A DNA stretch of 14,357 nt from contig JAFTMQ010000137.1 of NCBI GenBank assembly GCA_017452305.1, positions 1 to 14,357 of the forward strand, written 5' to 3'. The notes beneath the pieces were generated by a model. It searched no databases and was not told where the DNA came from. It worked only from the letters and a program-made list of their open reading frames with translations. Origin of the DNA: Clostridia bacterium. GTDB taxonomy: Bacteria; Bacillota; Clostridia; Christensenellales; Borkfalkiaceae. Positions 1 to 6,436 of the stretch are shown piece by piece (the stretch's first letter is position 1; every line of letters starts with the position of its first letter). Position numbers and translations under genes: made by a program.

Positions 1-534
1 TGGTTTGGCGTGCAAAATGCAAGTGGCGAAATCTTTTCCGTTATCAACGACGGCGTGTATGCGGGTAAGGTTGAGGACGGCTATATTCATCTTACGCTTC
101 TTCGCGGCTCGGGCTATTGCTATCACCCTATCGCAGACTTGCAATTATACCCGCAAGACCGCTATTTACCTCGAATTGACGGGGGCAGGTACGCGTTCAA
201 TTTGAGAATTATGCGTGGAAAGGTCAACGATATTTATCGCGAGGCGGAGCTTTTCAACCAGCCTCCGTATGCGGTAAACGTCTTCCCCACGGGCGACGAA
301 AACAAGAATTATACAAGCGTTTTGCTCTCGGGCAACGTTGTTTTGACCAACTGCCACTGCAATGAAAAAGGCGAATATATCGCACGTATTTACAACCCCT
401 CGGAAAACACGGAACGCTTCCGTTTGCAAATTGGGGCAGTGTGCGTAGAGGATTTGGCGGCGAAGGGCGAGGTCGTTTCCGTCGTCGTGAAAGACGGTAT
501 CGGCAAAGTATTGCACGATAAAATGCCTGCATAA
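1..534 (+). CDS. Alpha-mannosidase (GH38), C-terminal fragment
   Basis: This is the 3' end of a gene whose start lies before the window; the frame is open from base 1, leaving about 177 residues. GH38 enzymes remove alpha-linked mannose from glycans, usually in the cytoplasm in bacteria. The visible part matches the C-terminal beta-sandwich region of the family: NDGVYAGKVEDG, then LTLLRGSGYC, then the stretch YPQDRYLPRIDGGRY, and near the end a typical RIYNPSENTERF strand. The catalytic domain is outside the window. A GTG at base 10 could open the frame but it falls inside conserved sequence, so it is not a real start. The protein ends HDKMPA, a plausible natural end. Convergent with the DnaD-type gene and separated from it by a bidirectional terminator. 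The family call is from remembered family features, not from an alignment. Confidence 0.82.
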   Translation, partial: WFGVQNASGEIFSVINDGVYAGKVEDGYIHLTLLRGSGYCYHPIADLQLYPQDRYLPRIDGGRYAFNLRIMRGKVNDIYREAELFNQPPYAVNVFPTGDENKNYTSVLLSGNVVLTNCHCNEKGEYIARIYNPSENTERFRLQIGAVCVEDLAAKGEVVSVVVKDGIGKVLHDKMPA

Positions 535-535
535 C

Positions 536-700
536 GTAGTGAGTACGGTTGACGAGCTTGTTTGCAAGAACGTGAAAATTAACGGTAAACTTATCACAGA
601 CGTAGAAAAAGAAATTTGTGTAATTTCCTTCCCCGCCGATATGTATGATGGGCAGTATGGCAAGGGCTGCAAGGGTGAAATAAAGGTGGTAAAGCTTTAA
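536..700 (+). other. Unassigned open frame after the mannosidase (possible small gene or remnant)
   Basis: In frame 2 a reading frame runs from overlap with the mannosidase end to a TAA at 698-700. A GTG at 539 would give about 53 residues, including KNVKINGKLITDVEKE and ending GEIKVVKL. There is no ATG before residue 35 or so and no convincing SD site before the GTG. The strand-like, alternating hydrophobic pattern looks protein-like, so this could be a short gene, the decayed end of another gene, or extra C-terminal sequence of the mannosidase reached through a frameshift. I do not recognise it. Confidence 0.25.
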
Positions 701-743
701 AAATCGATAAAAAGCAAGTATAGTTTTTATAAAATCACCCACC

Positions 744-760
744 CATGTACGCGATGAATT
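744..760 (+). repeat. Dispersed motif copy 1 (catgtacgcgatgaatt)
   Basis: Lies just before the bidirectional terminator between convergent genes. Differs from the consensus caTGTACGCGTTGAATt by one base (A for T). Confidence 0.5.
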
Positions 761-776
761 AAAAAATACATAATAA

Positions 777-816
777 AACGCGGTTTGCGAAAAGTTTGCA
801 AACCGCGTTATTTTTT
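777..816. terminator. Bidirectional rho-independent terminator between convergent genes
   Basis: A perfect 12-bp stem (AACGCGGTTTGC at 777-788 pairing with GCAAACCGCGTT at 798-809) with a 9-base loop is followed on the + strand by a T-rich run at 811-816. On the - strand the stem is followed by the complement of the A-rich stretch 759-776, again giving U-rich RNA. It lies between the end of the mannosidase region (+) and the stop of the DnaD-type gene (-, 830), so it most likely ends both transcripts. Confidence 0.9.
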
Positions 817-829
817 ATGGCAAATATGA

Positions 830-2569
830 TTATTTTTCCGATTTATAGCAGTTGCAAGCCGTGCCGTCGGGTAAGAACCCCGTATCCGAACAGCGCGAAC
901 AGCTAAACTGCGGAACAAGCTGCTTTTCTTCGATGCCTAAGTTTGCCAAAATTTGTTTGCGTTCGGTTAAAAGCGCTTTTTTCTCTGCCTTTAAGGTAGG
1001 CAATTTTGCAGGCTCGAAAACCTCTGCCTTGGCAAGTGCAATTTCCATTTTGGAAAGTTCTTTTGCAATCTCTTTAAAGCGTGCGTTTTCATTCGCTTTC
1101 GCCAAGAATTTATCGGCGACGCTTTGCGCTTTTTCGCGGAGTAATGCGTAATATCTTTCTCTTTCCGCTTTGGCGTTTGCCGCGTCCACGGACGGATGGA
1201 CAAAGGTGCGGGGGGTGCTGTTTCCGCTTTGCACCGTCGAGGCGGGCGGCGCGGGGATTGCGTCGAGCGCGAAGACCGATTTTTGTTTCCAATCGGATAA
1301 AATCTTGTTCATATACGGAATGGGGTTGGAGCCGCTCGCACTCCGTTTTGCCGCCTCTAAAATCATGCTTTCCTCAAAGCCCCAGCTTTGCCAAGTGCTG
1401 ATAAGCTCCAAATTCGCCGCGCTCTTGCGCAAACCGCCGCACACGGCTTGAATTTTGGTGAAGAGTTTGAGTTCGTTGTTCTTATCTTTTAAATATGCCT
1501 TGACGCCGTCGGCGGAAACCACGCCGTTTTTGAAAAGTGAGGACACCGTTTCGTGCATACACTCAAAATCGCCGCGTTCCGTTTTCAAACAGTAGAGGGC
1601 GATATCCAAAAGGGAATTTTCCTCAAAGCCGTAGGAATACCATTTTTCCGTGTATTCGTCAATATAAGCGGCGGGATTTTGTACTTTTACGCCCAATTTT
1701 CTGCCCAAGCGGAAGGTGAGGCTTGCCAAAAATTCCCGTTCGGCGAGATAATTTTCAATTTCCTTGGCTTCCGTTTTGCCTTTTGCGTACAGCTCGTCCA
1801 AAGTAAAGTCAAGAGAGGTCATACTGCCGCGCTTTTGCTTTTTCGCCGCCGCCAAAATGCCGCTTTGCACAAAACCGAGCTTTTCCGTCCACTTGCCATA
1901 CAGCGCGTAATCGCTTTCGTCGGGCGTGCGCCCAGTAAGACCCAAAGCTGCGTATATAGCAAGCAAATCGCCCTCGTGTGCGTTGTAGCTCAACAGCTCT
2001 TTTTCTACCTGCTCGTAGGTGAAGAAGCCGCCGCGGATAAGCTTTTTCGCTTTGTTAAAAATATAGGAAGGGGAAACAGCCTCGCCTTGCTTGTTGATGC
2101 AATATTCGGCAACGAGCAAAAACGCTTGCGGCTGCATTTCGTTCTCTTCCAAAAAGCGCATATACTTAATATAATCGCCCGCGGAAATGAACTTGCCTAC
2201 CTTTTGCATTTTGCGTTGCAATTCCTTGTTGAAATCGGCGTATTGCTCGTAGTGCGTCTTTTTCGGTTTGCCCGTAGCGGCGCGGACGGGCAAATATTGT
2301 ACGGTAAACGGCTCGCGCGATAAAATTTCGACGAGGTCGTAGTCCTCCCAAAACGCGTAAGCTTCCAAGATTTTCTCTTCCGTGGTCTTTAATACCTCTG
2401 CCATGGAACGAATGCTAAATTCGCTGTCCGTATTTTGGCAAAGGAGCAGACCGTAAAGATAAACCTGCACCGCAAAGCCGTCTGCTTCGGGTAAATATTT
2501 GGTGATGAATTTGTTGTCGATGACGGTATAAGCGCTGTCAACGTCTTTTGAAAAGGTGCAAAAAGCCAT
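830..2569 (-). CDS. DnaD-domain primosomal protein with C-terminal loader-like zinc motif
   Basis: 579 residues, longer than Bacillus DnaD (about 230). DnaD-type proteins act in primosome assembly and helicase loading at origins and restart sites. Residues 1-95 look like the winged-helix N-terminal domain (NKFITKYLP, VYLYGLLLCQ). Four regions carry the helical DnaD/DnaB_2 pattern: about 130-192 (LLVAEYCINK, YIFNKAKKLI), 222-275 (KLGFVQSGILAAAK, EIENYL), 303-360 (YSYGFEENSLLDIALYC) and 385-430 (WGFEESMILEAAKR, YMNKILSDWK; like the family's YxxxIxxxW). Residues 430-465 are a low-complexity linker, 465-545 are helical and charged, and the end has C557, C560, C572 and C574 in a CxxC...CxC arrangement with DTGFLPDG between, as at the N-terminus of DnaC/DnaI loaders. 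No AAA+ part follows; the stop is followed by the terminator. Start chosen for a GGGGAG site 6-7 bases upstream. The partner helicase dnaB lies further along the window. Confidence 0.85.
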   Translation of the reverse strand: MAFCTFSKDVDSAYTVIDNKFITKYLPEADGFAVQVYLYGLLLCQNTDSEFSIRSMAEVLKTTEEKILEAYAFWEDYDLVEILSREPFTVQYLPVRAATGKPKKTHYEQYADFNKELQRKMQKVGKFISAGDYIKYMRFLEENEMQPQAFLLVAEYCINKQGEAVSPSYIFNKAKKLIRGGFFTYEQVEKELLSYNAHEGDLLAIYAALGLTGRTPDESDYALYGKWTEKLGFVQSGILAAAKKQKRGSMTSLDFTLDELYAKGKTEAKEIENYLAEREFLASLTFRLGRKLGVKVQNPAAYIDEYTEKWYSYGFEENSLLDIALYCLKTERGDFECMHETVSSLFKNGVVSADGVKAYLKDKNNELKLFTKIQAVCGGLRKSAANLELISTWQSWGFEESMILEAAKRSASGSNPIPYMNKILSDWKQKSVFALDAIPAPPASTVQSGNSTPRTFVHPSVDAANAKAERERYYALLREKAQSVADKFLAKANENARFKEIAKELSKMEIALAKAEVFEPAKLPTLKAEKKALLTERKQILANLGIEEKQLVPQFSCSRCSDTGFLPDGTACNCYKSEK

Positions 2570-2610
2570 ATTCGCTCCCCTTAAAGTGGTTTTGCTTTGG
2601 TGTTTTTTTA

Positions 2611-2688
2611 CGCCCGACTGTCTAATCCCTTTCTTAAAAGAAAGGGCAAAATTCCTTTTTCGACGAAAAAATAGGGAAAAGTCGGGTG
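2611..2688 (-). promoter_or_regulatory. Structured leader element (three-way-junction-like) upstream of the DnaD-type gene
   Basis: CCCGAC (2613-2618) pairs with GTCGGG (2681-2686), extended by G-T and C-G pairs at 2611-2612/2687-2688. Inside are two further hairpins: CCCTTTCTT (2627-2635) with its complement at 2638-2646, and an AT-rich arm at 2652-2662/2664-2678. If the - strand promoter at 2798-2826 is used, this element falls in the long 5' untranslated leader of the DnaD-type gene. It matches no riboswitch class I can name, and no U-run follows in either direction, so it is not a simple terminator. Confidence 0.45.
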
Positions 2689-2727
2689 AAAATTAGGAAA
2701 AAAATCGTACTTTCTTTTCCTCTTTTC

Positions 2728-2756
2728 TTGCTTTCTTTAAAAAAGTAGTGTATAAT
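2728..2756 (+). promoter_or_regulatory. Sigma-A-type promoter for the hydrolase-like gene
   Basis: TTGCTT at 2728-2733 and a perfect TATAAT at 2751-2756 are separated by 17 bases. The predicted transcript start is near 2763, giving a leader of about 130 bases before the ATG at 2892. This leader length argues against the GTG at 2769 as the start codon. Confidence 0.7.
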
Positions 2757-2773
2757 ACAATAGAATAGGTGTT

Positions 2774-2794
2774 TCTACTTTTCGAGAAAGTAGA
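2774..2794. repeat. Palindrome between the two facing promoters
   Basis: TCTACTTT (2774-2781) and AAAGTAGA (2787-2794) form a perfect 8-bp inverted repeat around TCGAG. It lies directly after the + strand -10 box and directly after the - strand -10 box, covering both predicted start sites. It could be an operator for a dimeric regulator or a hairpin at the 5' ends of both transcripts. Confidence 0.5.
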
Positions 2795-2797
2795 TAT

Positions 2798-2826
2798 ATT
2801 ATACAGTTTTTCAAAAACAAAAGCAA
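2798..2826 (-). promoter_or_regulatory. Sigma-A-type promoter for the DnaD-type gene
   Basis: On the - strand, TTGCTT (complement of 2821-2826) and a perfect TATAAT (complement of 2798-2803) are separated by 17 bases. The -35 sequence, spacing and -10 are the same as in the opposing + strand promoter. The predicted start near 2791 implies a leader of about 220 bases before the ATG at 2569. Confidence 0.6.
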
Positions 2827-2891
2827 GACCTTTTGCGGTACTTTTGACAAAAAAACGCAAAAACCAAAAAATCACTCGGACGGACGAATAT

Positions 2892-4601
2892 ATGAATGAA
2901 AGACCCATCGTAAGCGCGGTAGGCTTATTCAAAAAATTCAATCTCAAAACGCCTCTCGACGCGAACGAATGGAACGCAGAGGAAAAGGACGGCGTGTATA
3001 GAAGCTTCGTTTCCTACAACGGCCACGTTGTCGACGACGGTTGCGTGCATATTTTTGCGCAATTTATTCGCCCCGTCGGTGAGGGAAAAAAGCCCGTCGT
3101 TTTGTTCTTGCCCGACGTGGAGCAGGACGTCGATGAGGAGCTCATTTCCTTTTTTACGAGCCGAGGCTATGCTATGCTTATCCCCGATTATCGCGGCTTT
3201 GGCGAAAATGAAAGCATACAAGCCAACCATACGATGTACCCCGGCTCGCTCGATCACGGCAACTACGTTTGCGCGCGCGGGATTTATGATTTGAAAGACC
3301 TTAACGCCGAGGAATCCACTTGGTTTGAGTGGACTTACGTAGCCCTTTTTTCCGTGAAATATCTTCAATTACGTGAGGACGTGGGGGAAATCGGCGTGGT
3401 CGGTATTCGTAGCGGTGGAGCAATCGCTTGGCAAGTGATGCTCATGCCCGAAGTGAAATGCGGCGTACCCATCAACGCGGCAGGGTGGACGTCTATGCAA
3501 AAGACGGCGAAATTCGGCGACGCGCCCTCGCAGCTTTTGGGGGACGACAGGCGTCGGTATATCGCGGCTTGCGAAGCGCAGTCCTTTGCGCCTTACGTGC
3601 AATGCCCCGTGCTTATGCTCTGTTCCTTGCGCGATAAGAGCTTTGATTGCGACAGAGCCTACGACACCTATTTGCGTATCGGTTATAAATACGACAACGC
3701 TTTGGCATATTCCCCGTTTAGCGGCGAGTGTATCGGCCCGAACGGCTTGACAAATTTACAGCTTTTCTTGGAAAAGCATTTAAAGGGCAGGGAAATTTAT
3801 TTACCCGACACCTTAAAAATTACTTTAACGAAAAAGGACGGTAACGTCGAAATTCAAGTCAAGAGCGACGAGGAAGCCTTGTTGGCGGAGGCGGGAATTT
3901 TCTATGCCGAGGCGGACGTTTCCACCAAGTCTATCTACCGTGATTGGCAGCACGTCTATCAAGTGGAAGGCGGACAGGTCGAGGGCGGACAATTCACCCA
4001 CGTCATTAAACCGTATTCAGGTGCGACGGCGGTGTTTGCGTTCGCGTATGCAAGATATTTCAACGGCTTCCGTATCACCTCAAAAATTGCGTCGTTGCGT
4101 ATGGAAAAATCGGAGGACGCAGTGAGAAACCGTTGCTTATACGCGGGCGGTGAGCCGCTTTGCTTTAACGTAGCAGACCATCGCACCGAGGCGGCTGGCG
4201 GCATTTTCCTCGAACAGGAAATCGTGCCGAGATTGACGCGCGGTTACGGCGATATCCACGGCGTCTATGCCAAGGGCGGCGTGCGCACCTATCGTATTAG
4301 CTCGCCCGAATATTTGCCTTGCAAGAACGATTTGTTGCAGTTTGAAAGCTATTCCGCGGACACCCAAAGCCTGCGTGTGAGCATAGAGGTGGGGGATATC
4401 CGCGAGAATGAAGAAAGATTTACTTGCATCGTGCCTATCAAGGGCGGCGGTAAGTGGAAACGGCAAATTTTGCGCGCGGAGGATTTCAAGAGCGAAACGA
4501 CGGGTTCCCCCCTCGTAAGCTTTACGCAAGCGAACGCGTTGCTGTTTGGTTGTAACGGCGAGGAAAAGGAATTTTCTATCATCAACCTGCTTTGGCTGTA
4601 A
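2892..4601 (+). CDS. Alpha/beta-hydrolase-fold protein with degenerate catalytic site
   Basis: 569 residues. The first ~300 resemble an alpha/beta hydrolase of the S9/acetyl-esterase type: PVVLFLPD (68-75), the segment RGYAMLIPDYRGFGEN (91-106), a nucleophile-elbow-like segment VVGIRSGGAIAW (169-180) and, where the catalytic Asp normally sits, PVLMLCSLRDKSFD (239-252). Active relatives have GxSxGG at the elbow; here the nucleophile position is Arg173, with Ser174 one place late. At the expected His the sequence is SPFSGECIGPNG (274-285), with no His. It may therefore be non-catalytic. Residues ~300-569 look all-beta and are unassigned; a tandem VEGGQVEGGQ occurs at 358-367. No signal peptide or membrane helix, so probably cytoplasmic. 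The frame is open back to a GTG at 2769, but that lies about 6 bases from the predicted transcript start; the ATG at 2892, with GGACGG 7 bases upstream, is preferred. Substrate unknown. Confidence 0.7.
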   Translation: MNERPIVSAVGLFKKFNLKTPLDANEWNAEEKDGVYRSFVSYNGHVVDDGCVHIFAQFIRPVGEGKKPVVLFLPDVEQDVDEELISFFTSRGYAMLIPDYRGFGENESIQANHTMYPGSLDHGNYVCARGIYDLKDLNAEESTWFEWTYVALFSVKYLQLREDVGEIGVVGIRSGGAIAWQVMLMPEVKCGVPINAAGWTSMQKTAKFGDAPSQLLGDDRRRYIAACEAQSFAPYVQCPVLMLCSLRDKSFDCDRAYDTYLRIGYKYDNALAYSPFSGECIGPNGLTNLQLFLEKHLKGREIYLPDTLKITLTKKDGNVEIQVKSDEEALLAEAGIFYAEADVSTKSIYRDWQHVYQVEGGQVEGGQFTHVIKPYSGATAVFAFAYARYFNGFRITSKIASLRMEKSEDAVRNRCLYAGGEPLCFNVADHRTEAAGGIFLEQEIVPRLTRGYGDIHGVYAKGGVRTYRISSPEYLPCKNDLLQFESYSADTQSLRVSIEVGDIRENEERFTCIVPIKGGGKWKRQILRAEDFKSETTGSPLVSFTQANALLFGCNGEEKEFSIINLLWL

Positions 4602-4633
4602 GCGTGGCAAGAAATAAAGGATAAAAATGCAAA

Positions 4634-4639
4634 AGGAGG
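4634..4639 (+). promoter_or_regulatory. Ribosome binding site deciding the DUF951 start
   Basis: AGGAGG sits 5 bases before the ATG at 4645. The in-frame ATG at 4627 lies upstream of this site, so the protein should begin MYELNVIV. Confidence 0.85.
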
Positions 4640-4644
4640 CAGCC

Positions 4645-4824
4645 ATGTACGAGTTGAATGTAATCGTAACGATGAAAAAGCAACACCCGTGCGGCGGCGC
4701 GGAATGGAAAATCGTCCGTGTGGGCGCTGATATTAAGCTGCAATGCCTCACTTGCAAAAAATACGTCAACTTAACCCGTGACGAATTGAAAAAGCGCGCA
4801 AAAGCAACGCGCAGTGGAGAGTAA
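4645..4824 (+). CDS. DUF951 family small protein
   Basis: 59 residues from the ATG chosen by its SD site. The family hallmark is clear: MKKQHPCGGAEWKIVRVGADIKLQC (in two parts here: MKKQHPCGG and EWKIVRVGADIK), followed by CLTCKKYVNLTRDELKKR. Three cysteines (one in HPCG, two in CLTC) suggest a small metal-binding, beta-rich fold; the basic surface would fit nucleic-acid binding, but the function is not established. Its TAA stop overlaps the ATG of the signal peptidase gene by one base (TAATG), so the two are probably translationally coupled. Confidence 0.88.
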   Translation: MYELNVIVTMKKQHPCGGAEWKIVRVGADIKLQCLTCKKYVNLTRDELKKRAKATRSGE

Positions 4825-5468
4825 TGCCTGTGAATTTGGACAAAAACCTGCGGGATAGCGATTTATACGAGGAAAAATTCCGCTTTAAAGAAGGACAATC
4901 GAATATCCGTTTTTGCAGCATTCTCTTGTTTATTTTGATGGCAATCTTGGCACTGCACGCCTATTGGACGATGAACTTTGGCGGCGTAACGGTGTCGGGC
5001 AGCTCTATGTACAAAACGCTGTACTCGGGCGAGCAGCTGCTCATGAAATACGTGGACGGCTCTAAGGCGCAACGCGGCGACGTTATCGTCGTTTACGTGG
5101 GCGATTACGAGGAGTTCACGGACGGAACGGAATACCTCATCAAGCGTTTGATTGCGGTAGAGGGCGACCGTGTAAAATGTACGGACGGACAAATTTCCAT
5201 TATGTATAAAGGTACGGACAAATGGACGGAATTGTACGAGCCGTACGCCTATTACACCAACAAATCCGCCTATGATTTTGCGGAATACACGGTGGACGAG
5301 GGGGAAATTTTCTTCCTTGGCGACAATCGAAACAACAGCACGGACAGCCGTTATCAAGAGCCCTACGGCTCCCGTTTAAAAGACCTCTATAAAGTAGAGG
5401 ATATCATCGGCGTCGTGCCGACTTGGGCGATTAAATATCAAAAGGTATTAGGAAAAATACTTTTCTAG
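4824..5468 (+). CDS. lepB: Signal peptidase I
   Basis: 214 residues, a normal length for a Gram-positive type I signal peptidase, which cuts signal peptides from exported proteins at the outer face of the membrane. A short cytoplasmic N-terminus is followed by one membrane helix at about 29-49. The catalytic serine is Ser61 in SGSSMYKTL and the general base is Lys107 in YLIKRLIAVEGD. Box E is present as FFLGDNRNNSTDSR (163-176). All family boxes are intact, so it should be active. Start ATG overlaps the DUF951 stop, with GGAG 4 bases upstream inside that gene. Other SPase I copies are common in Clostridia, so this may not be the only one. Confidence 0.95.
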   Translation: MPVNLDKNLRDSDLYEEKFRFKEGQSNIRFCSILLFILMAILALHAYWTMNFGGVTVSGSSMYKTLYSGEQLLMKYVDGSKAQRGDVIVVYVGDYEEFTDGTEYLIKRLIAVEGDRVKCTDGQISIMYKGTDKWTELYEPYAYYTNKSAYDFAEYTVDEGEIFFLGDNRNNSTDSRYQEPYGSRLKDLYKVEDIIGVVPTWAIKYQKVLGKILF

Positions 5469-5533
5469 GAAAAGTAAAAGATAAAAATAGAAATTCAAGC
5501 CGTATAAAAATCGGCTTAACAAAGGAGACTTTT

Positions 5534-6379
5534 ATGGCTATTCGTATTACATCTGACAGCACTTGCGATTTGGGGCATTTGATTGCGGAAAGAGACATCA
5601 CCCTCTTGCCTTTGGCGGTAAACCTCGGTGAAAAAACTTATTACGACGGCGTGGATATTACGCCGCAGGATATTTTTGATTTCGTTGCGGCAAACAACGT
5701 TTTGCCCAAGACCGCGGCACCGAGCATCGGCGATTATGAGGATTTCTTCAAGCCCTTCGTAGATGCAGGCGACGAGGTAATTCACTTTAATATCTCGGCA
5801 AAGAGCTCGGGCTCGTACAATATGGCGTTACAGGCAGCGGAAAGCTTTGGTGGCAAGGTGCACGTTATCGACTCGATGGCGCTTTCCTCGGGACAAGGCT
5901 TGCTCGTTTTGAAAGCGGCGGATATGCGCGACAACGGTAACACCGCGGACGAAATTGAAGAGGCGGTAAACGCCATTCGCGAAAGAGTAAACACCTCGTT
6001 TATTCCCGATAGATTGGACTATTTGTACAAGGGCGGACGTTGCTCGAAGATGGAAATGTTCGGCGCGAATATTTTAAAAATTCACCCCTTGATTTATATG
6101 GACGGCGGCAAGCTTGTGCCCGGTAAAAAATATCGTGGTAAGATGTCTTTCATCATTAAGCAATACATCGACGACTTGAAGGAATTGTATCCTAATTACG
6201 AAAAGACGCGTTGCTTTATCACCCATTCCTCGGCGGAGCCCGAGCTTGTGGAAGTGGCAAAGCAAAAGGTTAAGGAAACGTTTGAGTTTGACGAAGTGAT
6301 TGAAACGGTTGCCGGCTCGATTATCACAAGCCACTGTGGCAAGGGTACGCTCGGCGTTCTGTTTATTTACGAAAAATAA
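5534..6379 (+). CDS. DegV family fatty-acid-binding protein
   Basis: 281 residues, the usual DegV length. DegV/FakB proteins hold a fatty acid and in some Bacillota present it to the kinase FakA for phosphorylation into membrane lipid synthesis. Seen here: N-terminal SDSTCDL (7-13), VNLGEKTYYDGVDI (29-42), the ISAKSSGSYN ligand loop (87-96), DSMALSSGQG (113-122), the diagnostic RLDYLYKGGRCSK (160-172) and a C-terminal GSIITSHCGKGTLG (261-274) where relatives have the conserved His-Gly segment. AAAGGAG stands 7 bases before the ATG. No FakA-like gene is in the window, so whether it acts as FakB cannot be decided. A weak 6-bp hairpin (5497-5502/5512-5517) precedes it. Confidence 0.93.
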   Translation: MAIRITSDSTCDLGHLIAERDITLLPLAVNLGEKTYYDGVDITPQDIFDFVAANNVLPKTAAPSIGDYEDFFKPFVDAGDEVIHFNISAKSSGSYNMALQAAESFGGKVHVIDSMALSSGQGLLVLKAADMRDNGNTADEIEEAVNAIRERVNTSFIPDRLDYLYKGGRCSKMEMFGANILKIHPLIYMDGGKLVPGKKYRGKMSFIIKQYIDDLKELYPNYEKTRCFITHSSAEPELVEVAKQKVKETFEFDEVIETVAGSIITSHCGKGTLGVLFIYEK

Positions 6380-6405
6380 GGGCGTATTCCCACAAAAGGT
6401 GGGGG

Positions 6406-6420
6406 CATGTACGCGTTGAA
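6406..6420 (+). repeat. Dispersed motif copy 2 (catgtacgcgttgaa)
   Basis: Lies 17 bases before the start of the membrane-protein gene, directly after a small CCCAC/GTGGG hairpin (6389-6403). An ATG at 6407 within it, with AGGTGG upstream, would start an 8-codon frame (MYALKRNF) ending 6433. Confidence 0.55.
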
Positions 6421-6436
6421 AAGGAATTTTTAGAAT

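Noticed and set aside
166..742. Long antisense frames opposite the mannosidase end
   Set aside because: No ribosome site or recognisable protein; they mirror the coding bias of the + strand gene.
1553..2323. 256-codon + strand frame opposite the DnaD-type gene
   Set aside because: Antisense shadow of a clear, domain-bearing gene on the - strand; no ribosome site.
2769..2891. GTG start at 2769 adding 41 residues to the hydrolase-like protein
   Set aside because: It falls about 6 bases after the predicted transcript start, has no ribosome site, and the added residues are low-complexity, Lys/Phe-rich; the ATG at 2892 is better.
3961..3993. Short tandem duplication (VEGGQ twice) as a mobile or phase-variable repeat
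   Set aside because: Only two imperfect 15-base units inside an open gene; a minor local duplication.
5497..5517. AAGCCG/CGGCTT hairpin before degV as a terminator
   Set aside because: Six-bp stem with an A/T loop and no T-run after it; too weak to call.
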